The notes beneath the pieces were generated by a model. The model saw nothing but the letters and a program-made list of their open reading frames with translations. It did no database searches and was not told the origin of the DNA. The position numbers and the translations under genes are program-made. A stretch of 28,680 nucleotides of DNA from WLMZ01 sp043747765 (GTDB lineage: Bacteria > Actinomycetota > Acidimicrobiia > Acidimicrobiales > Ilumatobacteraceae): the NCBI GenBank assembly GCA_043747765.1, contig JAYTOM010000096.1, forward strand, positions 1 to 28,680, given 5' to 3'. How positions within the stretch are numbered: position 1 is the first letter of the stretch; each line of letters starts with the position of its first letter. Of the stretch, positions 7,251 through 15,181 are shown in pieces.

Positions 7251-8276
7251 TCAGGCGAACCCGATGATCGTCGGCGGGTCGAGGGCAGCGGCTGCGAGTG
7301 CCGCAGTGACGGGCGACGCGTCCCGGTGCGGCACGACCAGGAACAGTTCGGCGTCTGGCGCATGCATCTGCCGAGCATCGAGTGCGAACGGGACGAGATC
7401 GAGATCGATTCCAGACGAGAAGACGGCAACGAGCGCCGCACCCGTGACGGTGGTGCCGACAGCGACACACGGGACCGGGTCCTTGAGGTTGGGGCGGATG
7501 ATCGGCGGCGAGGCGACCTGCAGGGTCGCTGCGCCGATCCGCCCGGGCTCGTTGGCCGCCAACCAACGCAGGAACCGTTCTGCACCGAGCGTGTTCAACG
7601 GGTGATACGGGGCGTCGACGAAGCGGTGACGTTCGACGGCCGCAACGACATCGGCAAGAGCCTCGACGGTCGGACGGGCGCCGTGCATCATCAAGAACGC
7701 CTCCCTGTCGTGAGCGCCGATACCCACCTCGAGGCGGGTCTCACCAGTGGTCACATCTGTCAGCACTCGGCAGACCTCGAGCCCACGCACCTCGCCGACC
7801 AGCACGCCATGCTCGACGACTGGTTCGGCACCACCCTGTTCGATCAGCCAGCGCAACGCTTCGTGGGCCGGGTCGACCGCTTCGTCGTCGGGGTAGGGCT
7901 CGACCACGGCTGGCAGCAGTAGCCGTTCGACAGCATGCCATACGTCGATGGGCAGGTCGAACAGAGCGGCGCGTCGAGCCAACACCCCAGAAGCCGTTTC
8001 GGTGATGATCGACACCGCTCGTTCGTCGACGGGCCGGTCGGCCAGCCGCTGCGCCCATGCAATCGCCCCACCGAGACCGCGCCCGGCCTGCTCGTCCAGC
8101 AGGATCCATGCTGTGTCGTCGAGCAGCAACGCGGCACCGCGTCCGAACGGCGCCGGCTTGGCGCCGATGTCCGCATCGGGTTCGTGACCGAGGTGATCGC
8201 GAACCAGGGCCCGCAGTTTCAGTCCGAGCAGCGCAGCGCGTCGCTGCGGGTCGATCGGTGCGGTTGGAGTAGCCAC
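7251..8276 (-). CDS. uncharacterised protein of the prfA neighbourhood
   Basis: I do not recognise this 341-aa protein. It has no signal peptide or membrane segment, is rich in Ala, Leu, Asp and Val, and looks like a soluble alpha/beta protein. Visible features are GRGAALLLDDTAWILLDEQAGRG (residues ~45-67), an Ala/Val-rich middle part and a C-terminal half with repeated hydrophobic strands (GAALVAVFSSGIDLDLVPFAL). No catalytic motif stands out. GTG 8276 is preceded by TAACCT (8283-8288, minus) ending 6 nt upstream, a leaderless-type promoter, which supports this start. It lies 36 bp upstream of prfA in the same direction and 21 bp downstream of the DUF1501 gene. Coding potential is good: the frame keeps normal high-GC codon use throughout. 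Confidence 0.75.
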   Translation of the reverse strand: MATPTAPIDPQRRAALLGLKLRALVRDHLGHEPDADIGAKPAPFGRGAALLLDDTAWILLDEQAGRGLGGAIAWAQRLADRPVDERAVSIITETASGVLARRAALFDLPIDVWHAVERLLLPAVVEPYPDDEAVDPAHEALRWLIEQGGAEPVVEHGVLVGEVRGLEVCRVLTDVTTGETRLEVGIGAHDREAFLMMHGARPTVEALADVVAAVERHRFVDAPYHPLNTLGAERFLRWLAANEPGRIGAATLQVASPPIIRPNLKDPVPCVAVGTTVTGAALVAVFSSGIDLDLVPFALDARQMHAPDAELFLVVPHRDASPVTAALAAAALDPPTIIGFA

Positions 8277-8282
8277 CCCGCA

Positions 8283-8288
8283 AGGTTA
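8283..8288 (-). promoter_or_regulatory. -10-like box for leaderless start of the 341-aa protein gene
   Basis: Minus-strand TAACCT is followed by TGCGGG and then the GTG at 8276. The box lies in the 21-bp gap after the DUF1501 gene, so the downstream unit can have its own promoter. Confidence 0.4.
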
Positions 8289-8297
8289 GGAGCGGGA

Positions 8298-10838
8298 TCA
8301 GGCGGTGAAGTAACCGACCACGTCGGCCAGCAGATGGATCGCGCCCGCTGAGTTGTACATCGCCACCGCACCGTCGGAGCCGACTTTGGCGATGACCAGG
8401 TTGGCCCGGGTCTGGCCGGCCGAGGTGTTGAGGTTCGATGCCGTCGGTGCGTCCTGACCCGTCGGGTAGACGGTGACATAGCCATCGCTCGTGCCGCCGG
8501 TCGCTGTGACGTTCAGCACGACGGCCGTGACACCCGCCGCCGGAACTCCGCCGCGTCCGGCGACGGACAACGCAATCGGTGTCTGGCCGACAGGATTCGA
8601 CGATCCATTGTCCGTTCGGGTGTCGAGCAAACGTGCCGGCGACAGCGACGTCAGACGAGACCCGCTGCCCGCTCGGAAACTGCCGAGAACGTCGGCGATC
8701 AGATGGGTTGCTCCGGACGAGTTGTAGATCGAGACCTTGCCGTTGCCAAGCTTGGCGATGACGAGGTTCGGCACCGTCTGTCCGGGCACGAAGTTCAGGC
8801 TGGATGCTGTTGGCATCGGCGCACCATTCGGCCACACCGTGACATAGCCCTCACCGGTCGGCTGGGTCACGGTGACGTTCAGGACGACCGTGTCGGCGTC
8901 GCTTCCGACCCCCGCAACGCCGGCCACCGTGACATCGATCCTCGAATTCTGGACGACTGGACCGCTCGGCGCTCCGAGACCGCTGCGCGTGTCGAGTATT
9001 CGTGACGGCGAAAGCGAAGTGAAGCGGCTGGCTGGCTCGGTCTGGAAGTAGCCGACAATGTCGACGACGCAGTGCACGGCACCAGCGTTGTTGTAGACGT
9101 CGAGGCTGCCCCCAATACCGAGCTTGGCGATCACGAGGTTCGGAACCACGTCGCCGCCGCGTACGTTCAGGCTCGACGTACCCGGACGGTCGATGCCCGT
9201 CGGCCAGACCGTCAGATACGACGCGGACGTCGCACCGACGGCAGTGACGTTGAGGACGGCCGCGACGGCATCAGCAGGAATCCCGTTACTACCGGCGATG
9301 GTGAGGCTGATCGACGATGCTGCACCGATCGGCGAGCCGATCCCCATGCCCATCCCCATCCCGGAGCGGGTGTCGAGGAGGCGCGTCGGCACGATGCTGA
9401 CGAGATCCGTTCCGCCCGGATCACCAGAACCGGGAGTCGTGCTCGGCATGGTTCCGGGGGTTGTGACGGGGTTGGTGATGGGGACCGTCGTCGTCGGGCC
9501 CGGATCCACCGGTGTGGCCCGGAACAGCGGGATGCTCGCGAACGTGCCGCCGAGCACGGTGCTCGATCCGCCGCCGAGCAGGCCGTCGATCATCGTCGCG
9601 TACATCGTCCGGAAGTCTGTGGTGAACGAGTCGCGATCCCAGCGCGCAAGGTCGCCCCCAGCCTTTGTCAGCGACGGCTGCTGGCCGTACAGACCACCCT
9701 GCACATTCGCGCCGATCACGAAATGCGGTGCAGGCCCGCCATGGTCGGTGCCGGAGGAAGCGTTCGACCAGGGCGTGCGACCGAACTCGCTGAACGTCAT
9801 CAGCGTCACCCGTCCAGCGAATTTCGGATCGAGGGTCGCGAAGAAGGCACGGATTCCGTCGTCGAGTTGTTGCATCTTGACGCCGTGCGCTGACGGCTCG
9901 CCGTCGTGGGTGTCGAACGGATCCAGACTGGCATCGAGGACTCGGAATCCGACGTCGGCATTGATCAACCGTGCTGCGACCGTCAGCGACTTGGCGAGGT
10001 CGTCGGTGGTGATCGCTGGCGTGAAGACCGGCGCCAGCTTCTGGGCCAGATCGATCGTGCCTCGCGTCGCGCCGGCGAGCGCGTCATGCCAGGGCCCGCG
10101 CCCGGCCAAGGCCGACGAGTAGCCGCGAATGCCGGCATACATGCGCTCCTCCGTGGTTTCCAAACTGCCGCCGAAACCGAATCCGTCGGCAGGGATCGCT
10201 GTGCCCTTCGTGGATTGACCGACCAGGTGGAGCGGAACCGAGCTGCCGATCGTGGCGACCGTGTACAGATCGGCTTTGCTGCCGATGCCATCCATCCAGC
10301 GACCGATCCATCCCGACGAGGCGACGCCGTTCGGGCGTCCGGACATCCAGTAGGCCATCGAGTTGAAGTGGCTGTAGTCGGGGTTGGGGTAGCCGAGCCC
10401 ACGCACGATCGCGACCTGCTGCTGGTCGTACATCGATTTGACGAAGCTGAGGTTCGGATGCAGACCGATGTTCGCATCGATGATGTGCAGCTGATTGGTC
10501 GGGATTGCGATGTTCGATCGATACGCCTGGTATTTGGGATCCGCGTATGGGACGACGGTGTTCAAGCCGTCGTTGCCGCCGTACATGCCGACGATGACCA
10601 GGACTCCGTCGGTCGGTCCGAGAGGTCCGGCGCCGAACGCCTCGCGCCAGTCATGAGGCAAGAAGCCAGGCATGACGTTGCCGAGCAATGCGCCACCGCC
10701 GAGACCGAGCCCGATCATCTGCAGGAACCGTCGCCGATTGAGGCCATTCGGCGTGGAGATCGAGTCATCGCGCACCGACAGCAACGCCCTTGCGTCGCTG
10801 GCCGAGATCTCCCGGTCGTACCTGTTCGAAAAGGTCAT
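8298..10838 (-). CDS. secreted DUF1501 protein with three C-terminal surface repeats
   Basis: The 846-aa product has a twin-arginine-type signal (RRRFLQ at 35-40, then a Gly/Leu hydrophobic core), so it is probably exported folded. Residues ~60-440 form the DUF1501 domain of the alkaline-phosphatase/sulfatase-like fold, with MYGGNDGLNTVVPY near its start and SEFGRTPWSN...GTDHGG late. A Pro/Thr linker (~440-478) leads to three tandem units of ~123 residues starting near 479, 604 and 727. Each begins with P-x-R-(L/I)-LDTR and ends with a VYNxAG...VVDIVGYF-type strand; such units are common in actinobacterial envelope proteins. ATG 10838 is chosen because AGGAGG (10844-10849, minus) lies 5 nt upstream. 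The upstream DUF1800 gene ends at 10849, so the two are coupled. The substrate is unknown. Confidence 0.88.
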   Translation of the reverse strand: MTFSNRYDREISASDARALLSVRDDSISTPNGLNRRRFLQMIGLGLGGGALLGNVMPGFLPHDWREAFGAGPLGPTDGVLVIVGMYGGNDGLNTVVPYADPKYQAYRSNIAIPTNQLHIIDANIGLHPNLSFVKSMYDQQQVAIVRGLGYPNPDYSHFNSMAYWMSGRPNGVASSGWIGRWMDGIGSKADLYTVATIGSSVPLHLVGQSTKGTAIPADGFGFGGSLETTEERMYAGIRGYSSALAGRGPWHDALAGATRGTIDLAQKLAPVFTPAITTDDLAKSLTVAARLINADVGFRVLDASLDPFDTHDGEPSAHGVKMQQLDDGIRAFFATLDPKFAGRVTLMTFSEFGRTPWSNASSGTDHGGPAPHFVIGANVQGGLYGQQPSLTKAGGDLARWDRDSFTTDFRTMYATMIDGLLGGGSSTVLGGTFASIPLFRATPVDPGPTTTVPITNPVTTPGTMPSTTPGSGDPGGTDLVSIVPTRLLDTRSGMGMGMGIGSPIGAASSISLTIAGSNGIPADAVAAVLNVTAVGATSASYLTVWPTGIDRPGTSSLNVRGGDVVPNLVIAKLGIGGSLDVYNNAGAVHCVVDIVGYFQTEPASRFTSLSPSRILDTRSGLGAPSGPVVQNSRIDVTVAGVAGVGSDADTVVLNVTVTQPTGEGYVTVWPNGAPMPTASSLNFVPGQTVPNLVIAKLGNGKVSIYNSSGATHLIADVLGSFRAGSGSRLTSLSPARLLDTRTDNGSSNPVGQTPIALSVAGRGGVPAAGVTAVVLNVTATGGTSDGYVTVYPTGQDAPTASNLNTSAGQTRANLVIAKVGSDGAVAMYNSAGAIHLLADVVGYFTA
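8299..9401 (-). repeat. three protein-coding repeats of ~370 bp in the DUF1501 gene
   Basis: Units start (minus strand) near 9401, 9024 and 8655, about 370-377 bp apart. The encoded units share LDTR near their start, VLNVTA and V(T/L)V(W/Y)P(T/N)G in the middle and NLVIAK(L/V)G before the final strands. Sequence between units has diverged, so this is an old amplification and not a recent duplication. Confidence 0.8.
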
Positions 10839-10848
10839 CGTCGCCTCC

Positions 10849-12168
10849 TCAGGCCAAGTGCATTTCGGGGGCGAGCAGGGCCATCTGCAGCAGGTTTGTG
10901 GCCTGCCACCAGTCGTTTCGATCAGAGGCACTTCGCTCGGCGACGAGGTAGCTCGTCATCCCGGCCAGCGTCGTCGCTGACAGCGGCCCGAGCGAGAACA
11001 GCGTGGCGACGTACCCGATCGCATTGGCAACCGGAGCGTTGACGATGAGCGTGTCCCAGTCGTACGCCGGGTCGTTGCGGAGTTGGTTGACGACGTCGCC
11101 GGCGAAGTCTGCTCGGGCACCCATCGAACTGGTGTTGATCCAGGCCCCATTGGGGTGCCACCCGGAGACGTTCGGCGGGATGAACGGGGTCTGGCCCATG
11201 CCGTCCGTGTACCACTGCGGATTGACCTTCGCGCCGCGATATCCGGTGAGGGCCATCACCGCGACGATCCAGTCGACTGGCGTGCGGACGAGTCCCTGCA
11301 TCGTCGCCGGGAAGTAGAAATCGGGGAGCAGCAGAATCGCCTTGACGGCAGCCTTGATGTCCCAGTTGGACGTCACGAAGCTCGTCGCGATCCCGTCGAG
11401 CGCCGACGGCTGCGGACCAACGGGTGTGGCAAAGTAGCGCCACAGCTCGCCGACGATGAAACGGGCCACGATCTGCGACCTCGTGTTGAGGATGATGGTG
11501 ATGATGTCCGGGCCATCCAGGTTGCTCGATGGCTGCCCGAGAAACGTCTTCAAGCCAATGTCATGGTTCGCCACCTTGAACAGGTGCGCATAGCTTCCGA
11601 CGCCGCCGGTGATGGTATGACCTGTCCACGCTCTGGCCGCGGCCACGACATCGTCTTCGGTGTAGTTTCCGACTCCGAGCAGGAACAGTTCCATCAGTTC
11701 GCGGGCGAAGTTCTGGTTCGGCGACGACTTGGTGTTGTCGGCGTTGTCGAGGTAGCGCAGCATCGCCGGCTGGAGCGCCATTGCCTGTGCCAACGTGGCG
11801 AAGTTGCCGAGCGCGTTGACGCGGTAGAGCTGGTTCTGTGTCGTCATCGACAGCGTGTCGTTGATCTTCCACCACTCGCTGGTGAAGTGGCCGTGCCAGA
11901 AGAACGTCATCTTCTCCTGGATCGGGCGAGGCGAGTCGAACGCCATCAGATCGAACCACCACTGCTGCGCGATCACGTACTGACTCCATTGATCGGCTGC
12001 GTTCGTGTGATCGATCGCTGTCGGCAGCGCCGGCGGAACCGGAACGGCGAGGATGTCGTCGACCGCAGCCGCCAGCGTCGGCATCGCCATCAACGCCGTC
12101 ACCCGAGCCGTGCGGGCGACGTACTCCGTGCGCCGCAACAGATAGGTGATCTGAGCTTGATCGAGCAT
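10849..12168 (-). CDS. DUF1800 family protein
   Basis: The 439-aa product shows the DUF1800 hallmarks: PIQEKMTFFWHGHFTSEWWK (residues ~82-101), NQNFARELMELFLLGVGNYTEDDV (~150-173) and the late NPQWYTDGMGQTPFIPPNVSGWHPNGAWI. DUF1800 genes are commonly followed by a DUF1501 gene, as here, where the stop overlaps the ribosome site of the next gene. The pair is thought to act at the cell surface, but the activity is not established. No clear signal peptide is visible; export may depend on the partner. Start ATG 12168 has AGAAGGGG (12178-12185, minus) about 9 nt upstream. The pair is inserted between rpmE and prfA, which are usually adjacent in actinobacteria. Confidence 0.88.
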   Translation of the reverse strand: MLDQAQITYLLRRTEYVARTARVTALMAMPTLAAAVDDILAVPVPPALPTAIDHTNAADQWSQYVIAQQWWFDLMAFDSPRPIQEKMTFFWHGHFTSEWWKINDTLSMTTQNQLYRVNALGNFATLAQAMALQPAMLRYLDNADNTKSSPNQNFARELMELFLLGVGNYTEDDVVAAARAWTGHTITGGVGSYAHLFKVANHDIGLKTFLGQPSSNLDGPDIITIILNTRSQIVARFIVGELWRYFATPVGPQPSALDGIATSFVTSNWDIKAAVKAILLLPDFYFPATMQGLVRTPVDWIVAVMALTGYRGAKVNPQWYTDGMGQTPFIPPNVSGWHPNGAWINTSSMGARADFAGDVVNQLRNDPAYDWDTLIVNAPVANAIGYVATLFSLGPLSATTLAGMTSYLVAERSASDRNDWWQATNLLQMALLAPEMHLA

Positions 12169-12213
12169 GTCGCGAAGCCCCTTCTGTCGATGTGCCTGCG
12201 GACTACATCGTCC

Positions 12214-12234
12214 GCTTCAGCGTCGAACTGAAGC
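12214..12234. repeat. 7-bp inverted repeat upstream of the DUF1800 gene
   Basis: GCTTCAG (12214-12220) and CTGAAGC (12228-12234) form a perfect 7-bp stem around a 7-base loop, 46 bp upstream of the DUF1800 start. It could be an operator or a weak hairpin. No T-run follows it. Confidence 0.35.
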
Positions 12235-12340
12235 AACCTTGCGACGTTGTTGCCGAAGGATCCACCGCAATGCCACCGGTCGCGCTGACGCAGATGCTGG
12301 TCGCGTTGTCAGCACGGGTGGTCATGCCGAAAACGACGCA

Positions 12341-12364
12341 CGCCGCCTGGTTGCCCGGGCGGCG
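12341..12364 (-). terminator. rpmE: possible rpmE terminator hairpin
   Basis: CGCCGCC (12341-12347) pairs with GGCGGCG (12358-12364) across a 10-base loop, 54 bp beyond the rpmE stop on the minus strand. A short TTTT run lies at 12330-12333 (minus strand), a few bases past the stem, so it is only a weak intrinsic terminator. The gene-free stretch between rpmE and the DUF1800 gene (12169-12417) otherwise holds nothing recognisable. Confidence 0.4.
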
Positions 12365-12417
12365 TTCGATCGAAATACTTCGGAGGTTTGTCAGCAACTC
12401 ACCAGCGGACGAGTGAC

Positions 12418-12630
12418 TCACGCACCTTTACGGGCGCCGTAGCGCTTGTTGAAACGCTCGACCCGGCCACCCGAATCGACGAGCTTCTGCTTGCCGGTGA
12501 AGTACGGGTGACACTCGTTGCACAGTTCGAGGCTGAGGTTGCCGCCCTTGGTGCTGTGGGTCGTGAACGTGTTCCCGCAGGTGCACTTGACGATCATTTC
12601 GGGGTATGCGGGGTGAATTTCTGTCTGCAT
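12418..12630 (-). CDS. rpmE: 50S ribosomal protein L31 (zinc-binding type)
   Basis: The 70-aa product is L31 of the large ribosomal subunit. It begins MQTEIHPAYPE and has CTCGNTF and CNECHPYFTGKQK; the Cys pairs (C16, C18, C37, C40) mark the zinc-binding 'C+' form, which can also serve as a zinc store. GGAGAG lies about 6 nt upstream of the ATG on the minus strand. TACACT at 12670-12675 (minus) is a candidate -10 box giving a short leader. It follows rho in the usual actinobacterial order. Confidence 0.97.
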   Translation of the reverse strand: MQTEIHPAYPEMIVKCTCGNTFTTHSTKGGNLSLELCNECHPYFTGKQKLVDSGGRVERFNKRYGARKGA

Positions 12631-12712
12631 GACAACTCTCCAAAGTTGGGAAATGGGAATGACTGAGAAAGTGTACCGGTGTCGGCGGTGAAGCGATCGA
12701 CGTTACCGCCGA

Positions 12713-14902
12713 TCAGGTGGCCGGTTGCTTCTGGATCTCGTCGAGGAATTCCTGGTTGGTCCGGAATGTCTTCAGCCGGTCCATCAACAGCTCCAGACCG
12801 GGAGCCGAATTGCCGTCCGAGGCCAGGCCGGACAGGACCCGGCGCAGCTTCCAGACCATCTGCAGGTGCGCCTTGCTGAACAGCAGTTCCTCGTGACGGG
12901 TGCTCGACGCGTCGACGTTGATCGCTGGGTAGATGCGACGCTCGGCGAGGTGGCGATCGAGGCGCAATTCCATGTTGCCGGTGCCCTTGAACTCCTCGAA
13001 TATCGCATCGTCCATCCGGCTGTTGGTCTCGACCAAGGCGGTCGCGAGGATTGTCAAGGAGCCACCCTCTTCCACATTGCGAGCGGCGCCGAAAAACTTC
13101 TTCGGCGGATAAAGCGCGCCGGCGTCGATGCCACCGGACATGATCCGCCCGGTCGGCGGCGCAGCCAGGTTGTAGGCACGGCTGAGGCGCGTGATCCCGT
13201 CGAGGATGATGACCACGTCGTCGCCCTGCTCGACCAGTCGCTTGGCCTTCTCGATGCACATCTCGGCAATGTGGGTGTGCTCTTCGCTCGGGCGGTCGAA
13301 CGTGCTGGCGATGACCTCTGCCTTGACCGTCCGACGCATGTCGGTCACTTCTTCCGGACGCTCGTCGATCAGCAACACGATCAGCTTCACGTTCGGATGG
13401 CTTCTCTCGATCGCTGTGGCGATCGTCTTCATGATCGTGGTCTTGCCGGCTTTCGGCGGCGAGACGATCAGTGCGCGCTGGCCGAGACCGATCGGGCTGA
13501 TCAGGTCGATGATCCGCGCCGTCATGTTCGACGGACTGGTGTCGCCGGGATTCTCCAACGTCAACTTGGTGTCGGGGAACAGCGGCGTGAGATCTTCGAA
13601 ACGGGGGCGGGTGCGGGCCTTCTCCGGGTCGCCACCGTTCACCGAATGCACCTCGAGCAACGCCGGGTTCTTCTCGTTGCGACCCGCCGGACGGCTGAGG
13701 CCGGTGACATGGTCGCCTTTGCGGAGACCGAACTGACGGGTCAGCTTGACCGGGATGTAGGCATCGTCGCGCGAGGCCAGATAACCGTTGACCCGCAAGA
13801 AGCCGTATCCCTCGTCGCGCAAGTCCAGATAGCCGGCGATCTCGATCGGTTCCTGGGTCGCAGCGGTGTCGTCGCCGCGTTCCGAGCGGTCGGCGCGATC
13901 CAACCGTTCGTTGCGATCCGGACGCTCGTTGCGATCGTTTCTCTCGTTCCTATCGGTCCGGTCGTTGCGATCGGTTCTCTCGTTTCTGTCGGCCCGGTCG
14001 TTGCGATCGAGACGGCTCTGGCCGTTCCCGTTCTGGCCGTTCCCGTTCGAACTCGAAGTCTGGCCCGCGTTCTGGCCCGCGTTCTGATTCGAACCGGCGA
14101 CGACTGTCTGGCCGTTCGGACGTTGACCGTCGGCGCGCTCACCATCAGTTCCGTCAGCACGGTTCTTGTTGCGCCGGCGACGACGTCGCCGATTGCGGCT
14201 CTCACCATCGCCATCACCGTCGGCACCACCATCACCGTCGGTACCACCATCACCGCCGTCGCCCGCGTCGTTGTCGCCACCATCGTTGTCGCCACCGTCG
14301 CGTCCGTCATCGTCACCCTCGTCGCCATCGGCATCCCGGTTCGTACCATCGGGTGCGGAATCCGCGGCCGGATCGAGGCGCATCGCCTGCTGACCCCCGG
14401 CGGGCAGCGGGGGACGCGGCCGTTGCTCGTGCCGACCCGCCGCAGCGCTCGACGCGCCGGCTGGCGTCGTGTCGGTGCTGATCCCCTGTTCGATCAGCTC
14501 GATCTCCCAGTCGGCCAGCGGTTCCCCGTCCGGACCGAGCATGACGCCGGCGGGCGTAGAACTCGACGATCCGCGCGTCGATCCGCCGACCGCTCCGGCC
14601 GGCGAGGCCGAACGCGTCGGGGGGGCCGGACGAGCGGGGCGGCCGGGTCGCGGCGCCACTCCCGAACGGCCGTCTGCAGCAGACGTCCGCGAGGCGGATG
14701 CCGGAGCCGAAGGGGCGACGACTGCAGCGGCGTCGCTGGGATTGTCGTTGTTGAACGCGCCCGTCTGCTCGAGGATCTTCTGGATCAGGTCGGCCTTCTT
14801 CGCACGGGATGTGCTCTTCACGCCGAGTGCGGACGCGATCGCGACCAATTGCTCGCGGTCCTTCGACTCGAGGACTGACTGTTCAAGGGCATCTGCAGCC
14901 AC
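12713..14902 (-). CDS. rho: transcription termination factor Rho
   Basis: Rho is the hexameric RNA-dependent ATPase that ends untranslated transcripts. The product (about 729 aa) has the N-terminal Rho-N/SAP-like domain (LEQSVLESKDREQLVAIA...), then some 250 residues of low-complexity sequence, an RNA-binding cold-shock-like domain (GYLDLRDEGYGFLRVNGY), Walker A PPKAGKTTIMK (K about 487) and Walker B VVIILDGITRLSRAYN. The insertion has an Asp/Gly-rich acidic block, an Arg run and an RNDRADRNER-type repeat; such extensions are known from high-GC actinobacterial Rho and add RNA affinity. I prefer GTG 14902, giving a typical VAADALEQ start; an upstream TTG at 14977 is possible. C-terminus QEFLDEIQKQ is typical. 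Confidence 0.96.
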   Translation of the reverse strand: MAADALEQSVLESKDREQLVAIASALGVKSTSRAKKADLIQKILEQTGAFNNDNPSDAAAVVAPSAPASASRTSAADGRSGVAPRPGRPARPAPPTRSASPAGAVGGSTRGSSSSTPAGVMLGPDGEPLADWEIELIEQGISTDTTPAGASSAAAGRHEQRPRPPLPAGGQQAMRLDPAADSAPDGTNRDADGDEGDDDGRDGGDNDGGDNDAGDGGDGGTDGDGGADGDGDGESRNRRRRRRRNKNRADGTDGERADGQRPNGQTVVAGSNQNAGQNAGQTSSSNGNGQNGNGQSRLDRNDRADRNERTDRNDRTDRNERNDRNERPDRNERLDRADRSERGDDTAATQEPIEIAGYLDLRDEGYGFLRVNGYLASRDDAYIPVKLTRQFGLRKGDHVTGLSRPAGRNEKNPALLEVHSVNGGDPEKARTRPRFEDLTPLFPDTKLTLENPGDTSPSNMTARIIDLISPIGLGQRALIVSPPKAGKTTIMKTIATAIERSHPNVKLIVLLIDERPEEVTDMRRTVKAEVIASTFDRPSEEHTHIAEMCIEKAKRLVEQGDDVVIILDGITRLSRAYNLAAPPTGRIMSGGIDAGALYPPKKFFGAARNVEEGGSLTILATALVETNSRMDDAIFEEFKGTGNMELRLDRHLAERRIYPAINVDASSTRHEELLFSKAHLQMVWKLRRVLSGLASDGNSAPGLELLMDRLKTFRTNQEFLDEIQKQPAT
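13866..14349 (-). repeat. rho: low-complexity coding segment in rho
   Basis: Minus strand 14160-14349 encodes a run dominated by Asp and Gly (GDDDGRDGGDNDGG...), followed by an Arg-rich stretch (RNRRRRRRRNKNR). Minus strand 13866-14020 encodes about a dozen imperfect copies of an R-N/D-R-x-D/E unit. The DNA shows matching short-period repeats of GTTGCGATC and CTCGTT words. Typical of slippage-prone disordered regions. Confidence 0.85.
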
Positions 14903-14948
14903 TGAGGACCAACTTTCGGGATTTGTCCCGGATGGGACGCAATGCTGA

Positions 14949-14965
14949 CTCGGCGCAGAGCCGAG
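14949..14965. repeat. hairpin in rho 5' region
   Basis: CTCGGC (14949-14954) and GCCGAG (14960-14965) form a 6-bp stem with a 5-base loop, 46 bp upstream of the preferred rho start. A second stem, GCCCGG/CCGGGC (15077-15092), lies further upstream. The 14903-15181 gap holds no gene that I can support; TAGTGT on the minus strand near 15100 is a possible -10 box for rho. Confidence 0.35.
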
Positions 14966-15181
14966 CGCCTTGGCCAATGCATGTGCATGGCGGACGCCAG
15001 ACCACGCTGCCAGCGGAGGAGTTCACACATCGACGGTTCCGCCTGCGACTCACTGCGGGGCGCATCGGGGAATGTGGCCCGGTCACCCGGGCAAAGGCAC
15101 ACTACCCAGACCTGGCGCTCGGATGCAACGCCAGCCATCAGCGTCAGGTGGTGATCTGCTGGCCAGATGTCAGACGTCCGG

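Noticed and set aside
12203..12421. 72-codon minus-strand frame between rpmE and the DUF1800 gene
   Set aside because: It contains the terminator-like hairpin and the inverted repeat, and the product has no family character.
12725..14878. Open frame of 717 codons on the plus strand opposite rho
   Set aside because: It mirrors rho exactly and its product is a low-complexity reflection of Rho codons (runs of Val/Ile/Thr opposite the Asp/Gly block). Long antisense frames are expected in high-GC DNA.
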